NCBI GenBank assembly: GCA_013122435.1
Contig: WYDT01000006.1
Location: 1-64,000, forward strand
Source of the DNA: Chloroflexi bacterium AL-N1
Lineage (GTDB): Bacteria; Chloroflexota; Chloroflexia; Chloroflexales; Roseiflexaceae
Direction: 5' to 3'
Length of the DNA stretch: 64,000 nt
In this document: positions 1-8,967 of the stretch, one piece after another
Position numbering within the stretch: position 1 is the stretch's first letter
Layout of the letters: each line of letters opens with the position of its first letter
The notes under the pieces: model-generated
Told to the model about the DNA's origin: nothing
Databases searched by the model: none
Seen by the model: only the letters and a program-made list of their open reading frames with translations
Translations under genes and position numbers: made by a program

Positions 1-1
1 C

Positions 2-479
2 ATATCAACACCTAGGAACTTTGACCACGGATGCCGAAGCTTGATGCACATGGGGTTCGCCCTTTTTTACCCATGTCAAACCATACGAAGTAGCGTTTCA
101 AGATCTCCCAGAATATATCCATGAGGCCATTGTCACGGCCTATGTCAAAGGAGCCATGCACCACCCTATGCCAGAGGAGACTCTAGAGGGCATTGTGCGA
201 CCCTGGCGGGGCGACACCGATCGTAAAGCCTTTTATCGGCAGATTGCTCAGGCGGAACAGCGCTTCACCGATGAAATAGCACCACAATATGCCACGATTA
301 CACGACCGATGCTCCTGCTATGGGGCGAGGAAGACACCTGGATTCCCATCAACATTGGTCACACACTTCATACCATGATCCCTGGATCGCAGTTTGTTCC
401 TATCGCAAACGCTGGCCACTTAGTTCAGGAAGAAGAACCAGCGGTGCTTTTCAAGGCAATCCAACAATTCCTGGTCTAG
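2..479 (+). pseudogene. Alpha/beta hydrolase, 5'-truncated by window and frameshifted
   Basis: C-terminal part of an alpha/beta-fold hydrolase. The reading frame from about base 57 to the stop at 477-479 encodes a cap region, then the strand motif LLLWGEEDTWIP carrying the acidic residue of the catalytic triad and NAGHLVQEE carrying the catalytic histidine. Upstream the same frame meets TGA at 42-44, whereas the +2 frame runs open from the window edge and reads ...LMHMG just before the good frame reads SPFFTHV. One extra T at 56-57 would explain this: removing it joins the two frames. The nucleophile elbow lies outside the window. A shorter protein starting at ATG 156 is possible but would lack most of the domain. 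Decay and sequencing error cannot be separated from this copy alone. Confidence 0.6.
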
Positions 480-519
480 ATCCATATGAATACTCAGCTT
501 TCTAAATGACAAACTCTAC

Positions 520-556
520 AAAAAAGCCACACCGATCATTGATCAGTGCAGCTTTC
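520..556 (-). terminator. Rho-independent terminator of sppA
   Basis: Read on the minus strand, AAAGC and GCTTTT arms enclose a 10-bp stem (GCACTGATCA with TGATCGGTGT, two G-U pairs) and run into six T residues. It lies about 30 bases after the sppA stop. On the plus strand the stem ends in GCTTTCTC, so it may weakly stop the incoming hydrolase transcript too. Confidence 0.75.
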
Positions 557-588
557 TCTATCTACGCTCTATCTGAAGAACGGGCTTA

Positions 589-1587
589 TTATGGCATCAT
601 ACGATACTCAAGCTTCGGGCCTTGCGATTGTGTTAAGGAACGCAGCCCAAGCGGATCGGATGGTTCTTGTGCCTGAGCCATCGCACCCAGTAAGAGGTCG
701 CGAAACGAGTCGGCAGAACGATAGCGCACCACGAGCGCCTCATCGAGAGCAGCAAGCTCCTGAGCACCAACCAGCGCTTCATCAAGATTACCAAGTTCAT
801 CGACAAGATCCAGATCAAGTGCCTGCTGCCCAGTGTAAATACGCCCATCGGCAATTTCAAGTACCTGTTCACGTGGTAAACCGCGCCCGTCGGCAATCAC
901 ATCAACAAAGCCTTGATACGCCTGATCAACAATACTTTGCAGAATTGCGACATCCTCAGTTGATGGTTCTCGGGATGGCGAGCCAATATCCTTGAATTCA
1001 CCACTCTTGTACACCAGTTGCCGCAGCCCAAACTGCTCAAACGCTTCCTCGTAGTTAATCGTTGAGATAATTACACCTAAACTACCCGTAAACGTATCAG
1101 CATTGGCATAAATCCGATCAGCAGGTGCTGCAATGTAGTAACCACCACTAGCTGCCACACTACCCATAGAGACCACCAACGGCTTCTCAGCATCCCGGAG
1201 CTTGAGCAACTCACTATGGATTTCATCACTCGCAACCACCCCACCACCAGGGCTATTCACCCGCAGCACGACGGCTTTGACACGCGAGTCTTCGGTCGCC
1301 TGGCGGATCTGAGAGAGCAACTGTTGCTGCGTCAGTTGAGCACTAAAGAGACCCGCCTCTGCGGTAATCCCAATCACACCATTTACCTCAATGATAGCAA
1401 TACGATCCAGTCCGCTACCAGATACCCGTTGTTCTTGCCATCGTGGTGGACTAAGCATCACATCACTGTTAGTATTGCTGCCACCTGCTGCCAATAACAG
1501 GGCAAAGCCTCCCAGCGGCAAGATGGCACACGCCAGAACAATGCCAACCACAATAGAGAGTCCTATTAACCATCCACGGTTTTGCAT
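589..1587 (-). CDS. sppA: Signal peptide peptidase SppA (protease IV, short form)
   Basis: Membrane-bound serine protease of the S49 family that degrades leftover signal peptides after protein export. The 332-residue length fits the short single-domain bacterial form. Residues 7-34 form one hydrophobic N-terminal anchor, so the protease domain faces outward. The Ser/Lys dyad is visible: S147 in SVAASGGYY and K199 in YKSGEFKD; the numbering matches the Bacillus subtilis enzyme as I recall it. NSPGGG near residue 111 is the usual strand motif. The ATG at 1587 has AAGGAG eight bases upstream. It is transcribed alone, away from the hydrolase remnant, and ends at a strong hairpin terminator. Confidence 0.93.
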   Translation of the reverse strand: MQNRGWLIGLSIVVGIVLACAILPLGGFALLLAAGGSNTNSDVMLSPPRWQEQRVSGSGLDRIAIIEVNGVIGITAEAGLFSAQLTQQQLLSQIRQATEDSRVKAVVLRVNSPGGGVVASDEIHSELLKLRDAEKPLVVSMGSVAASGGYYIAAPADRIYANADTFTGSLGVIISTINYEEAFEQFGLRQLVYKSGEFKDIGSPSREPSTEDVAILQSIVDQAYQGFVDVIADGRGLPREQVLEIADGRIYTGQQALDLDLVDELGNLDEALVGAQELAALDEALVVRYRSADSFRDLLLGAMAQAQEPSDPLGLRSLTQSQGPKLEYRMMP

Positions 1588-2028
1588 ACTATCTACTCCT
1601 TATCAAATCATCCATGATCAATAAATCACAAAGCATGTGCTATTTCGTATACGGGAGAAGCACTCGTAGGGATACATTTCTCCACTAATTCTTATAATTA
1701 TGCGTAACTCCAATCGTATAAACTATTTCTTTGCCATGGTATACTATACCATCGATGTTGTGTTAATAGGGTTCCACTACCACACATGCTGTGGCCCACA
1801 GTTGTGCCGTACCCATACACCCACTTCTGTGCGAAAGCGCAACTTGTCACATTCTGCATACACAAAGCCTGAATTGTTCACAATTGTGGTAGGCGTTGTC
1901 CTGCTCTCAGGCAGTAGAGCCAAGATAGCGCAGGAAAGCATTGGAGCTACTGTGCTGCAGCGATCTGTAGCAACTTATGTATCCATTCTATGTACTATAA
2001 AGTCTTGGTCTAGATAGGGGTCTGTTGA
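1588..2028. other. Intergenic region, 441 bp, between divergent genes
   Basis: No convincing gene. It must hold the promoters of sppA (minus) and of the 2029 gene (plus). A perfect 17-base palindrome lies at 1736-1752 (separate entry). A second, shorter one, AATTGTTCACAATT at 1872-1885, has 6-base arms. The only sizeable open frame, 1700-2017, shows no recognisable domain, has poor codon quality and no ribosome site. Confidence 0.6.
1736..1752. promoter_or_regulatory. Perfect 17-bp palindrome, candidate operator
   Basis: ATGGTATACTATACCAT: eight-base arms around a single central C. Size and TA-rich centre resemble operators of GntR-family repressors. It lies about 150 bp upstream of sppA and 277 bp upstream of the 2029 gene, so either could be the target. 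No GntR-type gene is in the window. Confidence 0.45.
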
Positions 2029-4002
2029 ATGAAAAGACGCTGCCTGGCCGATGTCGGCGGTCCATTTTATGATGTGCATAAACCATTTCGCAACTGGTCT
2101 GCACTACCATTTTATCAACTCGATCTGTCACATGCACCGTATGTCGATTGTGCACAGCTCGCAACCGGAATTCATCGCGCTCAGCGCTATATCGGCGATA
2201 TTCACACACAAGGCTATAATGGCATTGTGATCGATAATATGGCACATCTCATTACTTTTGACCACACACCTGTATCGATCTACCCGGCTGATAATCCGTA
2301 CCGACAACGTGCTATGATCTATCGTGATGCATTCTCTACGCTCTTTGAAACGGCAACCCAGCATGATATGGATGTGTTTGTGACCACCGACATGCAGTGG
2401 AGCACACCTCTAGTACGACAGTTTGTCGGTCGCCTTGATCCAGATAACCCACGCCTCACTGATATCAATATCTGGGCGTTGCAAGAATTGTTTATAACCA
2501 TGCCCCAGGTGCGCGGGCTCATGGTCCGTATCGGCGAAACAGGCGGTGCACACGACCAGGGCGATTCGTACCAAGGGCATATGTTGTACACCAGCACACA
2601 GCGTCTTCGCTATTTGATTGATACACTCTTACCAATTTGTGAGGCGTTTGATCGACTTTTGATCATCCGTACATGGAGCATTGGTATTGGGGAACTCGGC
2701 GATCTGATGTGGTCACCGGAACGTTATCGAGCGACCTTTGCCAGATACACATCACCCCACCTGGTTATATCAATCAAACATGGGCCTTCTGATTTCTTTC
2801 GGTTGCAGCCACGCAACCCTACCCTCGGCATACCTGGTCCCACTCAAATCGTCGAACTGCAAAATCGACGTGAGTACGAACTTTTTGGCATGGTACCCAG
2901 TGCGGTAGTGCCACTCCATCAAGATATTATTCAACAGGAAACTTCCCACAATCCACGCTTTGGAGGCGTATGGGCCTGGAATGGTTCTGGTGGCTGGGGC
3001 GGCGGAGATGCGGCCCTTGGGCAGCATGGCTGGAGTGTGTGGACCGAATTAAGCAGTGCGGTCACCGCCACATTGATACAATCACCAGATACAGATACAA
3101 CGCTGTTTGTTCAACGCTGGTGCATTGAGCGCTTTGATGAGCCATTTGGCAATGCTGTTGCAAACATCTACCTGACATCAGCAAAACTATTCGAGCAAAG
3201 CTGGTACGTCCGCCAACACGACGCTGCCGAGACCACCCTCGGTGCCATCTACATACCATCATTACTCTGGATGTGGTGGATGCGTCCGACCGCATCACTA
3301 ATCTTCTGGGCCTATCTCGCCTCTGTGGCCGACAACATTAATGCCATTATCCACGACAGCGCTACTATCAATGAGCAATTCTCACACATGGTCGAAAACC
3401 TGCTGTCATTAACCCCATCTTATGGTGAGCAAGAGAGAGAGATTGCCGAGAGTGTGCGGTATTTGCGCGATGTTATGTGCGTCGCCCACCACATCCGTGC
3501 ATTGCTGCTTCGTGCATTCGATGCAGTCTGGCAAAATGAACGACACCACTGGACTGCGCTTGCACGAGAAGCAGCGGGAGTACAAAAGATTTTACAGCAG
3601 CATTATGGGACATGGCAAGAACGGGGCGATTACCCACCGCTGGAACTGGACGAGATACGCACGTTCTTACGCACCTTCCATCGCACACCAGGGTTGTTAT
3701 GGCCACAGGCACGGGCAACATGTCTCCTCATCAGCCAATTGCGTACAAGGCGCTGGTCCGGTCGGCATGCGCGTATCGTCGGTATGAGCGCCGCAACAAT
3801 GTTCGTTGCCTCGCTGCTGACCAAAGGCCGTCGCGGGATTGGTGTCATGGGGGTGGCCGGGGTGTTTGCTTCGGTTATGTATGCCCCACCTGTACGCCAA
3901 CATGCCGTGGGCGTACTGTTGCCATGGCTTAATCGCCGCTTCTATCTGTTGCCATCGATCTTCTTTGAAACGGGCCCATCAATTACCGAGTGGACTATGT
4001 AG
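2029..4002 (+). CDS. Large uncharacterised protein, TIM-barrel glycosidase-like with C-terminal membrane segments
   Basis: 657 residues; I do not recognise a named family with certainty. The first 330 or so residues have the rhythm of a (beta/alpha)8 glycosidase: GYNGIVIDNMAHL, a strand ending MDVFVTTDMQW, VRGLMVRIGETGG, LLIIRTWSIGIGE and HLVISIKHGPSDFF. This order recalls the alpha-glucuronidase (GH67) fold, where acidic residues at strand ends are catalytic, but I cannot assign catalytic residues. The C-terminal half is helical, and residues of about 590-630 form two hydrophobic stretches (MSAATMFVASLL, GVMGVAGVFASVMYA), suggesting membrane attachment. AGGGG precedes the ATG. It is transcribed alone. 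A polysaccharide role would suit the neighbouring glycosyltransferases, but that is only context. Confidence 0.6.
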   Translation: MKRRCLADVGGPFYDVHKPFRNWSALPFYQLDLSHAPYVDCAQLATGIHRAQRYIGDIHTQGYNGIVIDNMAHLITFDHTPVSIYPADNPYRQRAMIYRDAFSTLFETATQHDMDVFVTTDMQWSTPLVRQFVGRLDPDNPRLTDINIWALQELFITMPQVRGLMVRIGETGGAHDQGDSYQGHMLYTSTQRLRYLIDTLLPICEAFDRLLIIRTWSIGIGELGDLMWSPERYRATFARYTSPHLVISIKHGPSDFFRLQPRNPTLGIPGPTQIVELQNRREYELFGMVPSAVVPLHQDIIQQETSHNPRFGGVWAWNGSGGWGGGDAALGQHGWSVWTELSSAVTATLIQSPDTDTTLFVQRWCIERFDEPFGNAVANIYLTSAKLFEQSWYVRQHDAAETTLGAIYIPSLLWMWWMRPTASLIFWAYLASVADNINAIIHDSATINEQFSHMVENLLSLTPSYGEQEREIAESVRYLRDVMCVAHHIRALLLRAFDAVWQNERHHWTALAREAAGVQKILQQHYGTWQERGDYPPLELDEIRTFLRTFHRTPGLLWPQARATCLLISQLRTRRWSGRHARIVGMSAATMFVASLLTKGRRGIGVMGVAGVFASVMYAPPVRQHAVGVLLPWLNRRFYLLPSIFFETGPSITEWTM

Positions 4003-4190
4003 GGAACATCAAGACTCAGTTCGTCCACCACTCAAACGTTGGATACCAACAACGACGCCTACTCAAGCAGGCACCATACGTGTACTGTTTCAATGGGTTA
4101 GCGCGTATGGAGTGCAGGAGCCATGTTCCTGCGCGGCAGCCCTGCTGACGCAATCCACAGAGAGTGTGACAACGTCGCGGAACAGTTCAG

Positions 4191-4910
4191 CTATGCAGTA
4201 CGTGGCACAAACAACTGCGTCAGGCTACGAAGTTCGCGCTTAAACCAAGGCAGTGCCGCAGTTGCCACCTCATTCCACCCCCAGAAGGCACCCTCTGCAC
4301 AGGTTTGTCGCTGACGAATCGCTTGCCATAGATCTTGCGCGGTGCGACCAGGAAATACGGTATACGCTGAACCAATGGTGGATAAATGATGTGAATCACT
4401 GCCACCACAACACGCAACATCGAGTTCGGCGGCCACACGCGTCGCCAGGATATTGTTATACGGTCGCCACAAACTTGCGTTCAAGCCTTCGATCCCATCA
4501 ACAGGCCATTCACAATCAGGGCCTGCAGCACGCCGACGGAGGCCACGCCGTCCCATTGACGGAACAAGCTGACCATAGGGATGTGCGGGGATACACACGC
4601 CCCCCTGTTCATGCACGGCAGCGATAGAGGCAGCAGCGGAAAGGCCCGGTGGAACAGTCTGTTCGATAAAGAGTGCCAGCATGTGCCCATCCGCCGTGGA
4701 AATTTCTTCACCAACAATGACTTCCACACCAAAAGACCCAGCTAGTTGCTGGGCCTTCAGCGCACCACTGATGGTATCGTGATCGGTGATTGCAATCAGC
4801 TTTAAATCTGTGTGTGTAGCAATATAGGTCAATACCTCTTCAACCGAGTTGTTTCCATCACTGTGATTGGTATGGATATGAAGGTCGGCTTTTCCCTGCA
4901 AATTGTTCAC
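4191..4910 (-). CDS. PHP-domain metal-dependent phosphoesterase
   Basis: 239-residue protein of the polymerase and histidinol phosphatase (PHP) superfamily, cytosolic hydrolases using two or three metal ions. Metal-binding motifs are in order: HIHTNHSDG (H11, H13, H16), AITDHDT, the glutamate of VGEEIS, IPAHPYG and a late SDSHH. The last pair (SDSHH, then a gap to the end) is typical of the YciV/TrpH-like branch, which includes 3',5'-nucleotide bisphosphate phosphatases and 5'-3' exoribonucleases; substrate is not deducible here. The start is GTG with AAGGA five bases before. It is the last gene of a three-gene minus-strand run, 68 bp after a glycosyltransferase. Confidence 0.85.
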   Translation of the reverse strand: MNNLQGKADLHIHTNHSDGNNSVEEVLTYIATHTDLKLIAITDHDTISGALKAQQLAGSFGVEVIVGEEISTADGHMLALFIEQTVPPGLSAAASIAAVHEQGGVCIPAHPYGQLVPSMGRRGLRRRAAGPDCEWPVDGIEGLNASLWRPYNNILATRVAAELDVACCGGSDSHHLSTIGSAYTVFPGRTAQDLWQAIRQRQTCAEGAFWGWNEVATAALPWFKRELRSLTQLFVPRTA

Positions 4911-4978
4911 TACAATCCTTCTTTCGTCGTTTCAGCAAAGCAATCTTGATTGTTGAACGTATATAGATACGGATATTG

Positions 4979-6124
4979 TCACGTTATTGGTCTGATATAA
5001 CGTCGTAGGAATGTTCGATTGTGACATACCTGGCTGTAGTAACCAAGTAATGTGTTCATAACATGTGACCAGGAACGTTGCTCGGCTGCAGCACGACCAG
5101 CGCGTCCCATCTGGCTTAAGTGGGATGGGTTACTGACAAGCTGTTGCACCCGGCTCTGTAGATCATGTGCATCACCCGGTCGAAAAAAGAGACCGGTGGT
5201 GCCGCTACGTACCAGATCGAGGGAGCCACCTGCCTGTGCAGCAACTACTGGTAAACCCGATGCCATCGCTTCCTGAATGACCTGTCCAAAGGTTTCGGTG
5301 TCTGACGGGAAGACAAACATATCGGCACTGGCATAGGCCGTAGCAAGTGTTTCACCACTGAGATATCCCGCAAAATAGACCGGCAGACCCGCAAAACGAT
5401 CCTCCAACTCAGCCCGTAATGGGCCATCTCCCACCAGTACCAACCGGACACCTTTGAGTCCTCTCACCGCATCGATCAAGAGCTCAACACGTTTCTCGGT
5501 AGCAAGACGTCCGACATACAACAACATTCTTTCTACCTGTTGCAGTCCGGTTGAGGCACGCCACGCCTCACTTCTATGACCGGGATGAAATCTTGTGGTA
5601 TCAACACCACGCCCCCACAAACGCAATCGATGAAAGCCGTGTGCCTGTAGATCGCTGAATGTAGCGGACGAAGGACACAGGGTCATTGAGCAACCATTGT
5701 GAATCCAGCGTAGGTAGTGATAAACCCACCCTTTAAGAAAACCCAGACCATAGTGGGTACTGTATGCCGGAAAATCGGTATGGTAGGCGCCGACAAGCGG
5801 AATGGCAAGACTCTGGGCCACATAGCGTGCAGTGGGGCCAAGTGCAGCCAAACCGGCCAGATGCAGAATATCCGGCTGAAACCGTCGCAATCGTGGGGTA
5901 ACCCCAAACTGAGGAGGAGTGAGTTGCAACTCGGGATACATGGGCAAAGGCAACCCATGGAGTGGTACAATCTGAGCACCAGCGTAGCTTGCGGGAGCGC
6001 CCTGCGGGGCGAAGAGAATGGCCTCATGGCCGTGTGCCTGTAAATGTTCAAGCTGTCGACAAAGCGTTGTCACAACACCATTAACGTGTGGAAGAAAAGT
6101 TTCAGTGATCAACGCAACACGCAT
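4979..6124 (-). CDS. Family 4 glycosyltransferase
   Basis: 381-residue GT-B glycosyltransferase that would transfer a sugar from a nucleotide donor to a lipid or glycan at the inner membrane face. The N-terminal domain opens with ITETFLPHVNGV, typical of the SqdX/MgtA/PimB branch; the C-terminal donor domain has LYVGRLATEKR, VGDGPLR and the E-x7-E motif DTETFGQVIQEAMASG. It is a clear paralogue of the sqdX-like gene at 15611: both share CPSSAT, the RGVDT or RGIDT turn and the PEL/PEIR region. It lies between a GT2 gene and a PHP gene with 68-bp gaps on both sides, so co-transcription is likely. Diglycosyl lipid synthesis is a reasonable guess, not shown. Confidence 0.88.
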   Translation of the reverse strand: MRVALITETFLPHVNGVVTTLCRQLEHLQAHGHEAILFAPQGAPASYAGAQIVPLHGLPLPMYPELQLTPPQFGVTPRLRRFQPDILHLAGLAALGPTARYVAQSLAIPLVGAYHTDFPAYSTHYGLGFLKGWVYHYLRWIHNGCSMTLCPSSATFSDLQAHGFHRLRLWGRGVDTTRFHPGHRSEAWRASTGLQQVERMLLYVGRLATEKRVELLIDAVRGLKGVRLVLVGDGPLRAELEDRFAGLPVYFAGYLSGETLATAYASADMFVFPSDTETFGQVIQEAMASGLPVVAAQAGGSLDLVRSGTTGLFFRPGDAHDLQSRVQQLVSNPSHLSQMGRAGRAAAEQRSWSHVMNTLLGYYSQVCHNRTFLRRYIRPIT

Positions 6125-6192
6125 ACGTATATGCTCCTTGATATGTTATAAACGTTATGGTGAGGTGGAAATAGGGTATGTTGCTCTGCATA

Positions 6193-6927
6193 TTATTTAG
6201 CAAGCTCCTGATAACGTGTTTTTCGCCAGTACCCCCAATCGTGACAGAGCCAGCGTTTTGGCAGCGGAATGTAGAGATTAGCCCAGAGCAATGCTGTACG
6301 ACATGCACTGTGTAGCATTTTACGTGTGGACCCAAGCGCCAAACGACGATCATCGAGCGAGCGTACAGCCAGATCGGGTGCATAGGTTATGCGATAGCCA
6401 TGATGGGCCAGACGGAGGAACAACTCGGTGTCCTCATTCACCGGTAAATCACGGCGGAAACCACCAACCGCCTCAAATACCCGACGGCGGACGGCCATGT
6501 TTGAACCAGATGCTGCGGGGATACCAAGCACATCACAGATCTGTTGGCCACTGTTAAAACACGTACTGTATACCGTATGGTTGATCGTGGCGTATTTGGG
6601 GCCATACAAGGCATCTCCGGTAAAGTATGCATGCACACGCTCAAAGTATCCTGGTTCAAACACCACATCAGCATCGCTAAACACCAGCCAATCACCACGT
6701 GCCGCCGCAGCACCAATCTGCCGCGCAGCAGCAATATGGGCACGCGAACGAATCAAGGTGGTATTAGCTGGTCGTAACTGCTTGATAACAGCGGGGGTAT
6801 CATCATCACTGGCATCCACCACAACTAATTCCACTTCACGGGGGATAGTGGCCAGAAACTGACGGATGAGACACGACTCGTTGCGCGTCGGAATGATGAT
6901 ACTGATACTGTCAAGTAGTTGATTCAT
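6193..6927 (-). CDS. Family 2 glycosyltransferase
   Basis: 244-residue GT-A glycosyltransferase. ISIIIPTRNE begins the nucleotide-binding fold, VVVDASDDDT follows at the second strand and FSDADVVF is the metal-binding DxD motif. The segment AAARQIGAAAARGDW is the usual helix before it, and PVNEDTELFLRLAHHGY supplies the acceptor-side acidic residue. No membrane helices are evident except perhaps a hydrophobic C-terminal stretch, so it is probably soluble or peripheral. It is the first gene of the run 6927-4191 and is divergent from the amylase gene. The acceptor is unknown. Confidence 0.85.
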   Translation of the reverse strand: MNQLLDSISIIIPTRNESCLIRQFLATIPREVELVVVDASDDDTPAVIKQLRPANTTLIRSRAHIAAARQIGAAAARGDWLVFSDADVVFEPGYFERVHAYFTGDALYGPKYATINHTVYSTCFNSGQQICDVLGIPAASGSNMAVRRRVFEAVGGFRRDLPVNEDTELFLRLAHHGYRITYAPDLAVRSLDDRRLALGSTRKMLHSACRTALLWANLYIPLPKRWLCHDWGYWRKTRYQELAK

Positions 6928-7229
6928 GAGCCCATTATGGTTTGGCAGATCTGTACACTTGTACCATTTGGGGTAGTGTACAGAAGAAGGATTTTCAAAA
7001 GTCTATGAGGAGATTAACGTGAGAATAACATTGTGCAAACGTGTGCCACAAAATAGTTAATACACTCTTGACAAACATGTTACACTGATGGTGCATAAGC
7101 TAAAACGGTTTAGATACACTTTCAAACAACTCATCTCATACGTTTCGTTCTTCCCACGAAAGGAGGTCAGTTTCCCATCATATTTGCTCGTACTCAAGGT
7201 ATCTATGCTTTAGTAATGAGGAGTGTTCA
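6928..7229. promoter_or_regulatory. Divergent promoter region with LacI-type operator at 7100-7113
   Basis: 302 bp between the divergent glycosyltransferase and amylase genes. CTAAAACGGTTTAG at 7100-7113 is a near-perfect palindrome with the central CG step of LacI/MalR-family operators. A TTGACA hexamer lies at 7068-7073, but no good -10 sits at the right distance, so the exact promoter is uncertain. A strong Shine-Dalgarno-like AAAGGAGGT near 7160 has no start codon after it; the working ribosome site is GAGGAG just before ATG 7230. Confidence 0.5.
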
Positions 7230-8690
7230 ATGAAGACCTCTATGCGATATACCATTGTCGGTTCGTTTATGCTCCTGATCGCACTACTCGGTTCTTTTAC
7301 CCCACCACAAGCGCATGCCCTTGGTGATGCAGCTTGGGCACGTCAATCAATCTACTTCATCATGACCGATCGCTTTTCCAACGGGGATATGAGTAACGAT
7401 AATTTCGGAGGGTTCCCCAGCAATCGTTCAGTAGCCAACCAATGGCATGGCGGCGACTTTCAAGGCATTATCAACCAGTTAGACTATATTAAAGGCATGG
7501 GGTTCACTGCCATCTGGATCACACCAGTACAGATGCAGCGCAATGTTAACGCTTACCACGGCTACTGGACCTACGATTTTTATGGTGTGGATGGGCATCT
7601 TGGTAGTATGTCCTTGCTCAAAACACTCGTCAATCAGGCCCATTCCAAAGGTATCTACGTAATGCTTGATGTGGTCGCCAATCACACCGGCGATTTCCAA
7701 CCAGGTAATGGCATTGCCGCAGCACCATTCGATCAGCCTGATTGGTATCATCAAAATGGCGATGTACGAGACTACAATGACCAATTCCAGGTAGAGAATT
7801 ATGATGTTGCTGGTCTTGATGACCTCAAGCAGAGTAACCCTGCCGTCGCATCAGAACTCAAAAACTGGATCCAATGGCTCATTGGAGAGACAGGTGTTGA
7901 TGGCCTGCGTGTCGATACCGTCAAGCACGTGCCGAAATGGTTCTGGGCTGATTTTGACAATGCCGCTAACACGTTCACTTTTGGTGAGGTCTTCTCTGGC
8001 GATGTAGGCTATGTGGCAGACTACACCAATTATCTGGATGCCGTGCTCGATTTCCCCATGTACTTTACGATCAAGGATGTATTTGGGAGCGATCGATCGA
8101 TGTGGAACATTCATAATCGATTCAAAGATGACTGGCGTTATAACAATAAGTACACTAATGGCATTTTTGTCGATAACCACGATGTCCACCGCTTCCTGTG
8201 CGATGCCTCCGGTCGCCCTGGCGCTGGTTGGGACAAATGGCCACAACTCAAGGCCGCGCTTGGCTTTGCGTTCACCATTCGTGGTATCCCAGTGATGTAC
8301 TATGGCACAGAGCAGGGCTTTGATGGCTGTCGCGATCCCCTTAATCGTGAAGATATGTTCTCCGACTTTGACACCTCTAGTGAGCTCTATCAGTACGTCA
8401 AGAAGCTCAATAGTGTCAAGCGTGCTCACCCCGCCCTACAGGATGGTACCCAACAAGAACGCTACGTCACCGATACCTTCTACGCCTTCCAGCGCTCCAA
8501 GAGTAGTGATGAAGTCGTTGTGTGTATCAACAACAGTTGGGGTAATCAGACGGTTAATGTCCCTGGGCTCTCGAATCTGCCGGACGGCACTGTACTCACA
8601 AATCGCATGGGCAGTGACACCGTGACAGTCAGCAATGGGACAATCTCCTGCAGTATGAGCGAGAAAGAAGTCAAGATCTTTACCAAGTAG
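7230..8690 (+). CDS. Secreted alpha-amylase, glycoside hydrolase family 13
   Basis: 486 residues. Residues 1-30 are a Sec signal peptide (hydrophobic core GSFMLLIALLGSF, likely cleavage after AHA), so it acts outside the cell on starch or glycogen. All GH13 regions are present: DVVANHTG (region I), GLRVDTVKH with nucleophile D229, TFGEVF with acid/base E253 and FVDNHDVHRF with D318. The barrel is followed by a short beta domain C; there is no C-terminal starch-binding domain, so it is shorter than cyclodextrin glucanotransferases whose N-terminal half it resembles. The gene is monocistronic, with a LacI-type operator upstream, suggesting maltodextrin-responsive control. Product specificity is not deducible. 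Confidence 0.93.
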   Translation: MKTSMRYTIVGSFMLLIALLGSFTPPQAHALGDAAWARQSIYFIMTDRFSNGDMSNDNFGGFPSNRSVANQWHGGDFQGIINQLDYIKGMGFTAIWITPVQMQRNVNAYHGYWTYDFYGVDGHLGSMSLLKTLVNQAHSKGIYVMLDVVANHTGDFQPGNGIAAAPFDQPDWYHQNGDVRDYNDQFQVENYDVAGLDDLKQSNPAVASELKNWIQWLIGETGVDGLRVDTVKHVPKWFWADFDNAANTFTFGEVFSGDVGYVADYTNYLDAVLDFPMYFTIKDVFGSDRSMWNIHNRFKDDWRYNNKYTNGIFVDNHDVHRFLCDASGRPGAGWDKWPQLKAALGFAFTIRGIPVMYYGTEQGFDGCRDPLNREDMFSDFDTSSELYQYVKKLNSVKRAHPALQDGTQQERYVTDTFYAFQRSKSSDEVVVCINNSWGNQTVNVPGLSNLPDGTVLTNRMGSDTVTVSNGTISCSMSEKEVKIFTK

Positions 8691-8718
8691 ATGATTGGGA
8701 GTTGACACACAGCCCATA

Positions 8719-8741
8719 GGTGCAGGGCTTGCCCCTGCACC
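8719..8741. repeat. REP-like hairpin
   Basis: GGTGCAGGG and CCCTGCACC form a perfect 9-bp stem with a 5-base loop, 28 bp after the amylase stop. No T-run follows, so it is more like a dispersed palindromic element than a classical terminator, though it could protect the transcript 3' end. Confidence 0.5.
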
Positions 8742-8967
8742 ATAGCCTTGACCCCGCATCTGTTCACCAACACCGCATTTGAGAACTATACCTCTATTGG
8801 TGCACTATCAAGCAGATGAATAATGGTACAATGGAACCAGTTAACCATGCTCATATCCAAAATCATGACCAGTTACAGCACACATTGCTTGTACCATAGC
8901 TGTTTCAGCATTGAATATATGCTGTAGTGGAAAATCATCGATCATACTCAAAGCGGAGGACGGATAT

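Noticed and set aside
1700..2017. Possible 105-residue protein
   Set aside because: Cys/His-rich random-looking composition, no ribosome site, no family resemblance.
7851..8429. 192-codon minus-strand frame opposite the amylase
   Set aside because: Shadow of a well-supported GH13 gene.
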